A stretch of DNA of 64,000 nt from positions 23,074,665-23,138,664 of the forward strand of contig NC_133221.1 in assembly GCF_040436345.1 (NCBI RefSeq). Reading direction: 5' to 3'. Positions 1-12,700 of this stretch are shown here, one piece after another (position 1 is the first letter of the stretch; every line of letters begins with the position of its first letter). The notes beneath the pieces were generated by a model. It had not been told where the DNA came from, ran no database searches, and saw nothing but the letters and a program-made list of their open reading frames with translations. The position numbers were made by a program, and so were the translations under genes. Origin of the DNA: Pagrus major. Its lineage: Eukaryota; Chordata; Actinopteri; Spariformes; Sparidae.

Positions 1-568
1 TGTGCAAAAAGGAAATGCCCCTGCGCAGATTAATGACGTATCACATTACTTTTGTCATGGCTACTGAAAACAATCTGACCTGCGTGTATGAACGAGGAGA
101 TGGAAACGTCATTATTGCACTTTGAACCCCAGCATACTGTAGCTTAAACTTTACTGTACTTGAGCTGCGCTTCAGTGATGAATGGTAAAACAGTAACTAA
201 ATAAATCCATTACCCCAGATACACATCCCTGATCACAAGTTTTAGGGAAAGTGACCACTTCCTACAATAAGAAGTGGTTTCTGACCCCATTATCTAATTC
301 AAATCAGTGTAACCTGGGCTGATTGATAGGTACACAGGTGAGGTGGACATATTTCAAAGGATATGCCCAGAGGATTAAGTCAGTAAACTTTTTATACATA
401 GAAATTAATGTCAGTCGATATGCTCAAATGTATTTCCCCAGACCAGAGAGTGTAGTAGTATTGTTAAGCCTGACGGACTGCTGGAAAGTGAGCAGGCGTC
501 TTGGGACGAGGTGGCAGTTGCCTTGGAGCACAGACGGGAGGGGGGGTATGGTTGACCGTATCATGTTT
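1..568 (-). other. mgll: mgll 3' flank / 3' untranslated region
   Basis: Sequence directly downstream of the mgll stop codon. I saw no canonical AATAAA on the minus strand here, so the polyadenylation site may lie beyond the window edge. No other coding signal was recognised. Confidence 0.5.
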
Positions 569-700
569 CTAGGAGCCTTGCGGTTCTTGTGATTTCGTGA
601 CAGGCAGGCGCTCTGTGATCCAGGTGGTCACCTCCTTCAACACCGACTCGGCCACCTCTGGGAGGTCGTGGTGGAGGGCGTGGTAGCCTCCCTCGTAGAC
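569..700 (-). CDS. mgll: mgll last coding exon (catalytic His, stop)
   Basis: 132 bases: 43 codons starting [16 protein letters not shown], then a TAG stop at 569-571. It holds the catalytic histidine. Acceptor tctacttcag. The C-terminal tail, [15 protein letters not shown], is variable in this family. Confidence 0.94.
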   Translation of the reverse strand, partial: VYEGGYHALHHDLPEVAESVLKEVTTWITERLPVTKSQEPQGS

Positions 701-3700
701 CTGAAGTAGACCAAAAGTACACAAGTCACCTCTTTGATAACTCGTGATGAAGCAGCCTCTGTAACTCACAAACACCGTGTGATACTGAACAATAGAAAAG
801 GAGAACATCCCCGCAGATGAGAAGTGAGCATGAAACTTTAATCTCTCTTCACTTCTCTCACCGCTCATTTCAGTTGTTTAATTTTCTCTTGTTCATCAAT
901 AATGTGATTAAACATGTGATAAGACAGTGTGTGCACTTCCTTCTTCACATATACACATCCTTCTACAGAGGAGGAAGTATTTACTGTAAAACAGCCTCGT
1001 CAGTGAATGCTCCTGGAGTCAGCTGTGTGTGAGAAAGTTTTAGCTGAAAGATTTCTTTAATCAATGCACTTTTTTATGATTTAAAGGTCCCATACAGTAT
1101 AAAATGATATTTCCTGTCTCTTTGATTGTAAAGCAGGGTTACGTGCCATGTAAATACTGTGCAAGTATCAAAACACAGCTCGTATACAGAAGCTGAGCCT
1201 TCAAACAAGCCATCAGGATTTCTGTAAGGTCGGGATGTCACAGCTATATAGTTGGATGCAAAAACACTGGCGGAGCTGGTGAGGAAACCTGATTTAGTGG
1301 TGCCTGCTCAAGCCTGTGAAAGTTGACCAATCAGAGCAGACTGGGCCTTTTGGGCAAAGTGCTCAGACAGAGGGTGAATAGAGGTGCTGCAGCAATGGAC
1401 AGTATGAGAAAAGTAGCATGTATTTTGAGCTTGCAAGCATGTAAACCTATTCTAATAGACACCCAAAACAAAAGTATAAACCTGATAATGACCATAATAA
1501 TTAAATAAATATATAAAATATAAATATATATAAATTGTTACTCATCCAAACAGCCAACACAGCTTCTTTTAGGCACCTTTTGCCAATAAGCTGAGTTTAC
1601 TGAACTAGGTTTTCAAGGCAACAGTACACATTTTAACACTGCTTTGAAATTCAGTTGTATCAGTCAGCCACAAATCATCTATTCTTTTGGCCTCCAACTG
1701 TAGCGGCCTCCCATACAGCCAGGACAAATGCCTTTGTTAAAATGTCAGAAGGCAGTGATGCGATACATCCTTCTTAAAAAAGGAACAGCGTGAACAAAAT
1801 GAAGCTGTGGCTTCCTCGTACATTTTTGCTGTCTCACTGACAAACAAATCATTTCAAATAAATACCTTTAAAATCACAGAATTATATTAAATACATTACA
1901 TAACACTTCCTGAGGGCAAACCGTCCCCACCTTGAGTTTCTTGTCTGAGCTCGGAGCGTTCTCGTGCATCATCCTGGAGCCTCTGATGTCGCAGAGCTTG
2001 TCAGCGTCGCCGTGCAGCAGCAGGAAGGGCCAGCTGATGGACGGGATCTCCCTCTCGATGCGCGCCGCCGCCCCCATCAGCTGCATGCCGAACGACACCC
2101 GCATGCCGCCGTGGAAGTTCAGGTCATCGGTGTCATACGCCTCCACCTGGCGGGAGAGAGAATGAAGGAAATACTTATAGGCCAAGGTTTATTACATATG
2201 CTCCTTTGATGCGGGGGTGAGAGGCTTTTATCCTGCTGCTCTTCTGTTTCTTCAAGTTCACAGACTTTATTCTGACCAACGGTCCCAGAGGCTAACGTAC
2301 CATTTGATGATGAGAAATCTTTTGCAAACATCTTTGTCCTACTTTAAACTCTGCATGTTTTTTCCATTTCTTTCTTCATATAACAATCATCCAATTTCAT
2401 TTTGGCATTTATAAAGTGGTAGTGTAAGGGCGGGATGTTTGTATTATGCTGTGTCAATACTTGCAGACAGGCACAGGTATGATGTATGTTCACACACAAC
2501 CCCAACTGTACAAAAACCACAGACGACATTCACAGACACATATACGTGCCGGCGGAGGCGTGCAGAAGCACCTGTGTGTGTTTTTGTCTCTTCCGTGGTT
2601 CCTCTTGAGATTATACAAGTAACACACACGACCAAATACAAACTAAACAAGAGACCATTGTCCTGTAGGTGACACAGTACAGGCACCTGCTTTTATAATT
2701 AGATATAGCACAATACAACCCACCCAAGGTACACACAGAAATTTGGCGAGATAAGGCTTGGAAAGGGTTCAAAGTATGCACTGTGGGGCTGACTTCCATC
2801 CTGGGACTGTCCAAAAAAACCTACTTTAAACTCTGCATGTTTTTTCCATTTCTTTCTTCATATAACAATCAGCCAATTTCATTTTGGCATTTATAAAGTG
2901 GTAGTGTAAGGGCGGGATGTTTGTATTAAGCGTCTATATTTAGCAAGAACAATAAACTCCATACTTTAATCCAAATATGGAAGAAAGTCAAGAGAAGGAG
3001 AGCCTCCATGGAGGAAAGGAGAGCGATGAAAACGTGTGAGCGTGTGTGAGAAGAATAAATAAATGGATGAGGGGCTTTTATGGAAAGCAAAATAAGAGTC
3101 AGAGGAAAGATGAAAGTGGATGTGTCACTTTACATTAGTTGAAATCAGCGTTGAATACCACAGGACACACCCCATTCCACTGACATCAAACATGAAGACT
3201 TTCCAGTTCCATATGTGTCCTCACATAAGTCACACACTCCCTTCTCTGTTCAGCGTATATGTAAACACAGCTGATGGCTGACTCTAACAGAAGCGACTCC
3301 TCTCAGGCCACATGTGCTGCTGCTTTGAATAATGAATGACTGTAAGCCGAGCTGTGACACAACACGACCTGTTCGGCGGCTCAGAGGAGTCGTGACACTC
3401 CGAAACACGAGGCGAGACATTTCCTTCAAAACTGAGATAACAACAAATCACACAAAGTCATTTGGGATAAATAATTACATAACACAAATCATCTTTAAAC
3501 TTTCTTTTTGCTGGACTGATAGTTGTAGACTTCATCTAACTGTGGAAAGGTAGAGCTGCAGTAAATACTTAGAGCGAAGATTTAGAAGTTTCTTTTAGAA
3601 TGTTAATGATTCATTGTTTTTGTATCAGAACATATTTGCTCCTTAATATTTTAGCTTGTGTAGCACAGTGGTTCTCTGCCTGGAGGTCAGGCCCATCCAA

Positions 3701-6700
3701 GGCTCACAAGATCAATCAGAGGCGTTGTGAAATGATTAGTGGAAGAGGAAAGAAGAAAAAACAAAGTTCTGCTCCACAAATTTGTATTTATTTCTTGGGT
3801 ATTTCTCTTATCTTTATTTTTTGGTGAAATATTGGATAATTTTAACTCTTTGGGCTTCAAACAGTGAAACCATTTGAGAAGTTTGGAGAGTAAATGATTC
3901 CCTCTCGCTATCACGGTGAATGAAACAATATAAATAAGGCAACTGACAATTTCATTACTCCTAGGCAATGAAACAAGGTGGATCTTTCCACTGTCGCTCA
4001 TATCCAAAAGCCAAAGAAAAAAAGTGAACATTTGGGATAATAATAATAATAAAATCACAAATAGAGCATGATATCGCCCAGCCATGTACGATACATCTGT
4101 TTACTGTTGCGGTGGTGATACCAAGAGCTAAACTATACAGTATATCCAAACCTGCACCATACTGTCATGGTTTTGGGTTTAGGTTACTTATTTCCTGTTT
4201 TATTTTGTAGTTCTATCCTCTTGTGCCTTGTTGTCCCTTTCTACTTCCCCCTCACCTGTGTTCCCAGTGTTGTGTTTCCCTCCTGTGTTCCTGTGCACCT
4301 CCCCCCACACCTGTCTCACATCAGCCTTGTTAGCTCCGCCCTCTTTCCAGTGTCTCTCCACCTGCACCTCACCCCCTCATTAGTTTAGTTTGCCTCTGTA
4401 TTTGGGTCCTATTTTGAACTGTGACACACACAGTAGCTATCTACATGCTACCTTTCTTTGCTGTCAACTATCTGATTATAAAAACATCTTAAAAGTTATT
4501 TTTTCTATCAATGATTCAGGTACTTATCTGTTGAATCTGTTGTGTCTGTTCTTCTACCTGAGACATGTGATAACACCACTTCCTCTAACGGACTGTGGGA
4601 AGCAGAAGCAGCAGGATGTGGGATCCTATTGTAACTACAGACTGTTTCTGCAAAAGGCGGCTTTGCTGTGTCAATACTTGCAGACACGCACGGGTATGAT
4701 GTATGTTCACACACAACCCCAACTGTACCACAGACGACATTCACAGACACATATACGTGCCGGCAGAGGCGTGCAGAAGCACCTGTGTGTGTTTTTGTCT
4801 CTTCCGTGGTTCCTCTTGAGATTATACAAGTAACACACACGACCAAATACAAATACTAAACAACAGACCTTTGTCCTGTAGGTGACACAGTACAGGCACC
4901 TGCTTTTATAATTAGATATAACACAATACAACCCACCCAAGGTACACACAGAAATTTGGCGAGATAAGGCTTGGACAGGGTTCAAAGTATGCACTGTGGG
5001 GCTGACTTCCATCCTGGGACTGTCCAAAAAAACCCAGTGCATGACTTCAATCACGCACATTTCCCCCTTGAGACCTCGCAAATTCTATTTTCAGCGACAC
5101 ACATACCTGATAATTAAATCACAAATTACAATGCAGCTCTCCCAGCCGACAAACGCGCCCACAAACATTTGTCTCCTACCTGCTTCTTGTCCCGTGAGAC
5201 CCACTTGGACTCGATGGAGCCCAGAGTGAGGCTGGGCAGCATGTGGTTCAGGACCTTCGCCAGGAAAACCTGCAAACAGTGAAAAACAAATCACGCCGGG
5301 GCATTGCATTGTTTATTTTCACACATCAACACCTCCCTAAAGAATCTATCGCTCTCCTTTTTCTCGCCATCTGCCGAGTGTTACAAAGAGAGACAGTCAT
5401 AGAACTATGAGTGTGTGTGCTGCATAATTCACCCAGTGTGTCCTGACTGTATGTTTATGTCAGTGCAGGATCCAAAAACACATTTTAACTTGTTAAAACA
5501 GACTAATAATGCAGACTTTGACACCAGCTTCGTTGGCGTTTGGTCCAGAAAAACCGGACACACTTGTATCTGTGATTCAGTAAGAGACAGCTAATGCTGC
5601 TCAAGTGGTACTTACACTGATTCTCAACACACACACACGCAGAATAAAAGGTGTCAGTGTTACAGTCATTACCCGCAGAAGGGCTCAGTGGAGTAAGACG
5701 ACTGACTTCTGGGTTAACTGAGTACCGAACTGAATAGTGTGACTTGATTAGGAAGGAAAGCAGAGAGCAAAAGTCAAAAGCAGTTGAGAGAACGAGTAGA
5801 CGTAATGTGGTACCTTGAACGGTGTGGCCGAGTCTGGATTCATCTGGACCATCGGAGCAATCAGGACCACCCCTGCGAAATCACTGGGCCTCTCACAAGC
5901 CGTCAGGATGGAGATGGCACCACCCTAAATAAAACAAACAGTCGGGAATTGAATTGATGAGGTACTTTTCTTTATAAGAAGGTGAGATGCTGTGATTTTC
6001 TTCCCACTAAGAATCTCTCACTTAAAACAAATCAGAAGACACGAGTAGCATAGGATCATGGGAGTTGTTGTCCACATTTTGAAACAACCAACATTTCTGA
6101 TGAGAATCTATCCGGAGTTTTATGCGTTTTATGTTTAGACACAATCGCTGACTTCCTTCCTCAGGCTCAGACTTTTTCCTGGAAGTTATGGTGCCAGACG
6201 ACCAAATGAATCACACCTTTACACTGAACAAAATGATGGATACAATTATAACTTTAATGGTATCATAGATAAAAAATGTGGTTCCAGTTAAGAGGCAGCT
6301 ACTGAGTCTACAAAACACTGGTGGTCTGCTGGTCCCAGCTTCTTACATGTGAGGATTTGCTGCTTTTCTTTATCATTTATGACAGTAAATGAAGACTCTG
6401 GAATGTTGGTTTGATAGAGACTAAACGACTAATAGATAGACTTAACAGACCTGTAACTTGTTTATGTTTTGATTAACAGAATTCAAGATTCACGTGGAGC
6501 GTTAATCCACAAATCAATCACGGTGATTTCATTGCAGTGTGATCTGTGTCACAAGCTGTTTGCTGACCATAGTGTCAGCTGGTCCTTTAAGTACCAAATG
6601 ACAGTCATGTGATCTGATATCAGCATTTTTGTTTGGTTGTTGTGCAAAACAGTGTTGCAAATGGTCCAGTTTCAAGTTATAAGTTGCAGGCAGCCTTTCA

Positions 6701-9700
6701 GTTATGCAATGAACATAGTTGATAAAACAAAATTGCACGATTTGTCTTGATCCTATCCTTAAATTATCACATGGCAGGAATTAATCTGAGACTTAGTGAG
6801 GGCAGCTTGTAATGACGGCAATGGTAATATTAATCTGACTCTCAAGATCTTAAACAGTAAAAGCAGCCAATGGTGAGAAATGCCATATTGCAGTGACCTG
6901 ACTGACGATGGAGAGAGAGGTAACAAAACAAGAGGTTAAAGCAATTGGATTGGATTGGCTTAAAAATGGTGAGGGGATGATGACATCTAACAGAAGACAG
7001 GGAGTGTCTTCTCTCCTCTAACAGGAGTGGGAGGGTCCCGGAAAAGTAGGTGAGAGGTTCTGATGCGAGGAGGAGTGGGAAAACTCCTCAGAGGTCAAGA
7101 CGAACAGAAAACAATCCTTCTTTTGTTAAGACAGGCGTGAATTTCCACCCTGTTCTTTTGTTGCTGTTGCTCCGCAAAGACTGAGAGAGAAATTGCAAAC
7201 ATGAACCCACGGCCCTTCGGGGCACGGCTTGCACCGCATAGCTGCAACGAACAGCGGCAAGGCCACACCTTGGCACCCACACTGACATTTGGGATTGTGA
7301 TTTAAATCCTATGATGTAAGGCCATGATAATTAGCAGCTCTGTGGCGGCCAAGATTCAAATCGATTTGCCGTGGTTCACTCTGTCGTGGTTTCTCTTCTC
7401 GTACGCAACAAGTGCAAGTGTCAGACCGATGCACACACGAGCACTGTGATTCTGCATGGGTGAATATGTCCCTCTCTCTCTCTCTCTCCCTTTCTCCCTC
7501 TCTCTCTTTGGGGACTAATTGGCTTCAACTTTGTTTATGTGAGCGTTCTTTGTCACTCGACTGAATATTCATCAGGCTGGGGCCAATGACAGGCCCACTT
7601 CATGAAAAGAGGCACTAAAACACAAAACATTTCCCACCAGAAAATCTCACTTTCTAAAGCACACACTCACTCACTGCTGCCTGCATGCATATGCCCACAC
7701 AGAGGCTCCATCTCTTGTTTCCCTTCATTTTCACGTCTCTCCATTACACACACATTCCAGCACCAACTCAAAGACAAGTTAAAACTGACATCTCCATGTG
7801 TAAACACCATGACACACACACACGCTCACTCAAAAATGACATGGTGAAATTCACTTGAATGATTCAAACTGCCCAGAATGACTGATCAGTTCAACACATT
7901 TACTCAAATACAACAAGATGACTGTATGTAATTTGGTCCAAAAGCCCATTGTGGGTCATGCCCTTCCACACACACACATTTTGTGGAGTGGGTTCCAATG
8001 ATAGAGAGAGATAAGTGTGAACAGTGAAGAGCAGAGAGAGAGAGAGAGAGAGAGGGAGGATGGGGACAGAGAAGCTCTTTAAGAAGAGGCCTCAGTACAC
8101 TTTCTCCCTCAGAACTTTGGTTGAGAGGATGAATACTGGTATTGTATGCTGTCCGTTCACTGACAGTAGGCGGAGTTGAACTGTTAAAAATTGCCTTGGG
8201 AGCCAGCATACTGACATTATATAGACTTTACAGCCAACATACTGACATCATATGGGCAAAACAACAAACATACAGGCATTATATTAGCTACACAGCTAAC
8301 ATACAGGCATTATATGGGCAATATGGCTAACATACTGGCATTATATGGGCAATATGGCTAACATACTGGCATTATATGGGCTACACAGCTAATACATTGA
8401 CATTATTTATGAAGTAGGTTGTAGTACTGTTCAACAGGCTGGTAACAAACCTACTCCCCCCAGTTAGAATTTGAATGAGGTCTTAGGTAAATGTATGGAG
8501 ATTGCAGACAAATGAACCTGCACGGCTGCAGCAGGAAATCCCTAAATAATAAGTGATGCTGGATTTGTTTATGAGAAAGCTGAATTCACTGGACTGGAGT
8601 TTTAATTACATAAGAAGCCTTTTCATTGGACGGCACTTATCTTCATGTGATTTGGATTCAACCCTCACCAATTAAACATTTAACCAACAAGATCAAACAA
8701 CTCAGTAAAAAAGTGAACAATTATAAACAGAGTGAAGAGGCTATACAGAAGAAACGAGAAGACACTGAGTGAGATGGAGTCTACAGGGAGAGATGGAGGG
8801 TTGAAAAGCTGAACAAATACACCGAAGGCCATAAACAGGGACAAACTATTACATAAAACTCTGGCACTGAGGAAGTAGGACAGCTGAGCCTTGGCAAAAA
8901 ATACTGATGGAGACAGAGAGAAAAGAGGAAGAGCGAGATGAGAGCTGAAGGCATTTGTCAGCATTCCCATGAGCTGATACAACACAGATAAGCTGCTCCA
9001 GTTCTTGAATTAGTGCATAATGAAACAAGATGCAGAGAAAACTGTGAAATAGTCACTGTGTTGTACAACTAATTCTTCACATTATCTTGCATGCTTTGAA
9101 AATTATACTGTTTAATATAATTATTATTATTTGCCTATAGTTATTAAGAGTTTACAGCCACGCTAGCGGCTCTTTGAGGCTGTAGCCTTCTTAAGCACAG
9201 AGGTGCTCTGAGCTAGATGCTAACGTCAGAATGCTAATGTGTTATGCTAATATGCCATTATTCAGAGTGTTACTTTAATGAATCTACTATAAAATGCCTT
9301 CAACCAGGAAATGTACTGTCGACTGTTTGTACACTACTTTCTGCGAACAAAAGCCATTTTATAAAAATTACAGTTGGGCGACACCACACCTGCTAGCGAA
9401 TAGGGAAAATGACAGTGATTCAGTTTCTTTACTGCTCACAATAGACTTAAACTCAACCCCCTTGCTTGAAAACACGGCCACTAGCAGTGGAGCAGGTGAT
9501 GTCTGAGGAGTGAGACATCTTTCTTTATTAAATCTACACTGTGGCTAGAGTCCGTTAACTGCTCCACAGTCTCCTCAGGATGTTATCATTGGATACTGTA
9601 GAATCCACAGGTGGTTTCCCTTGTTTTGTAGTTTTTGCGTCATTCTCGCCCTGTTAAATACAGATTCATACAAACAGAGGAGCAGAGGAACAGGCTAACA

Positions 9701-12700
9701 GAAACAGGATGAGGAGTCACAACACTGGGAAGCTGGGAAATGAGGCCTGTAAAAACACAGTGAAACAACATTTCATTTGGGCTGGGTTTCCTGAAGGAGA
9801 GAGAGGAAAGGAGAGGAAAGGAAAGGAGATGGAAAGGAAGAATGGCTATGAAAGAGAAAGGACAGGGAGGACAAGAATGAACGAGGAGGAAATGAGGAGA
9901 ACGAAAGTAAATGAGAAAATTAAATCAAAGCAAAACAAATGAAAGGAAGAAAACAGGAAGGTGCCGTGGAGGAAAGAGATGACAGGAAATGAAAGCAGCT
10001 GTTAGGACAGGTGGACTGGCTTACATGACAGCAGTGAGTGACGATGAAATGACACAGATGGAGGGATGAACAGAAGGTAGAGAAGAAACGAGAGAGAAAG
10101 GAGAGAAGAGGGGATGAGAAACAGTGACTTCGGTCAGCTCTGCTTTGATATTTACAGACTCGGATGTCTAAACAGGCGCTCAACCTCCATCTGGGATCCC
10201 ACAGTTTAATTTGCACTGAACTATTTTCGCCTGTGCTCCTACGGCCTCGGATTGTTTTGAACACAGCCTCTGTCTTTATATAAATACAGTACTGCTGCCC
10301 GCGAGAGCACGAGCCATAAAAGGTTTGTAAAAACAGACTCATGAATTAAATGGAGTGTTGTCTAAAGCATCCAAAAGCCCAACTGAGGTCTTTCAATATG
10401 ACCTCAGTCACAAGGAGAAGCTGGAGGAAAGTCTGATATAAAACACACAACGTAAAGGCTCAGTGGAAAATAATATTTGGGTAATAACGTGTTGAACATA
10501 CAGTAGCTTCAGATTGTCTTCAGACTGCAAGTGATGCTATGATAGCAAACATATGCAGTGATATGAATAAAACAACCTTTTTTCTGTTGAATCCAGCAGC
10601 CCCAGCTCCAGCCCCTCAGCGCTGTGCTGCGAGATAACAAGGCTCCACGCTTCTCATGGAAGAACAGTTCTGTAACGAATTTGCATTCATCCTCTGTGTT
10701 GCGCTGCTTGAAAGGAGCCCTCCAGCTGTGGGCTTAAAGACTAAAAACTGTGTATTTGTGTTTGGCATACACAGGTGATGCTGACTGCACTCTGTTCAAA
10801 GTATCTCTTGTTTTGTGCCGGTGAAGTTAGTTTGCAGATAAAGCTGCATACATGCAAATATTTGTGCGTTCTATTGCAGCTTGCTCCTCCAACAGAACAA
10901 GAGCACACACATTGAATCGACCTACAAAACACAGAGAAATCATTTATTATATAACTCATCACTGCTGTTTGTTAGAGCACAGGGAGGTCCAGAGAAGTTG
11001 AATGCAGCCTTGTGAAAAACTGAATAAACTGATCAATTATAAATAGTTTCTTGGCCTGTGTCGATGCTTTTTGTGTCCAGGCGTTATGTAATTTTTTTCT
11101 CAATGAGAATGTTAGCTCAACCGTGTGTGTGTAGATTTCACAGAGCCACATTTGGGGCTCTTCAAAGACTTCCTGATGCTGTCTGTGTTGAATGAAACTA
11201 CATTTGAACTCAAACAGTGGGGAAATGTACAATTGATTTAATGATTTCTTATCTGCAACAGTCCCACATGTGTTATGTTAAACACTGTTCACTATATAAA
11301 ACAGTATATAAACTTAAAGGTAACTGCCCAGCTATTGTTTGCCAAGAGATAAAATAATTACCTGCGCCAAATAGGTTATGTTTTCACCCATGTCTGTTGG
11401 ATTGTTGGTTGGCTTGTCAGCAGGATTAGACAAAAACTACTGTACAAAACTTTTTGAGCGGATCCAGATAAAGGACAGATCCAGGAATTTTTTGTCACTT
11501 ACTTTAACATTGCAAGATAGACATTTCATTACTTTCTCAGGGAATAATGTAATAATGTATTTAGATGGATGGTTTCTATCAGCACAGTTTCATGCTGATC
11601 CTAAATCTGGTGAGCTTGAATTATGGTTATGGGTGGTCTAACTTTTAGAGTGATGCAGGCCTATCAAGTTTAATATTGGATGAGACTTGATAAAGGTGAC
11701 TGTTGGGTCTCGGTGGAGTGCCATTCTATCTTTAATAAGCTAGACACCACTGTCATATCTCTATATTAATGGCTACAGCACTGTGCTAAAGTAAAAAAAG
11801 AAAGAAAAAAAAAATCTACCTACCAGCACCTCTGAAGCTCAGTAATTACACTGCTGATAGGTGAATTTTGTTGCCATCTGATAGAGGAAGGCTAGCTGTT
11901 TCCAGCCCCTGTGCTAAGCTAAGCTTAGCTAAGCTAAGTTGTTGTGTAACCTGTAACTTTATATTTATCAGAAAAAATGAATGGGATCGATCTCCTTGTG
12001 TTTATCTAAGGCAAATAAGTTTAGCTCCCAAAATGTCAAAATATTCCTTTAAGTCTGATTAATTAATCTTTTCATTGAAAAATAATCAACAGATTCATGA
12101 ATAATGAATAATGAAATTGCAGCTGTAAATTATTCCATATTTAAACAGTGAAAGCCAGATATGTTTCAGTGAAACAGAGGGTGAATAATAACATGCAGAG
12201 GGTCAGTAGAATATGACTTTGCATGAAACATTACATAGATCCCCTGACTGGCAGTAGAAAGTGAGCACACTCTCTCCTCTCCGTCCACAAACACAGCCAC
12301 ATTGCCCTTGAGCAGGTCACTGAACCTGTACTGTAAGTGCTCTGTTGGAGGTTTTCAGTGAGCATCTGCTGCTGGCTGTGCAGAATCTGTGTCACTGTGT
12401 TAAAGGTAACCAGGACTTTTCTGAGAACCTAGCAAACATTTGCTGGACTGTATGCAGCTGAAAGGTTGCATTTTTCCACCTTACAGAAATAATGGATCTG
12501 GTGCTGGGACCAAAATGAGCCAAATAAATGTCTTTAAAATCAGGATATAGTAATAATATATAGTATAGTATATACTATAGTATAATAAGTATTTTACTGC
12601 ATTGTAAGTGCCAGTAATAATACACCTGATTCTGTCATTTAACTCTGATTTCCTTCAGTTCTGAGCACAACACCATGCACTCTGTGGTTATTCATGCTCG

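Larger units (their letters stand above)
2147..5179 (-). other. mgll: mgll intron 5
   Basis: A 3-kb intron with no coding exon recognised. It contains a 109-bp direct repeat (2338-2446 and 2820-2928) enclosing a block of about 373 bp that is repeated again at 4664-5034. It also holds a C/T-rich stretch at 4230-4380. Confidence 0.8.

Noticed and set aside
3687..4085. 132-codon minus-strand open frame in mgll intron 5
   Set aside because: A+T-rich and hydrophobic by composition, with no homology recognised, inside an intron with dispersed repeat sequence.
4390..4833. 147-codon plus-strand open frame
   Set aside because: It overlaps duplicated block B and changes frame between the two copies of B, so it is not under coding constraint.
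8215..8406. Regular short repeats resembling a CRISPR array
   Set aside because: The units are contiguous with no unique spacers, and the context is a vertebrate intron. It is a minisatellite.
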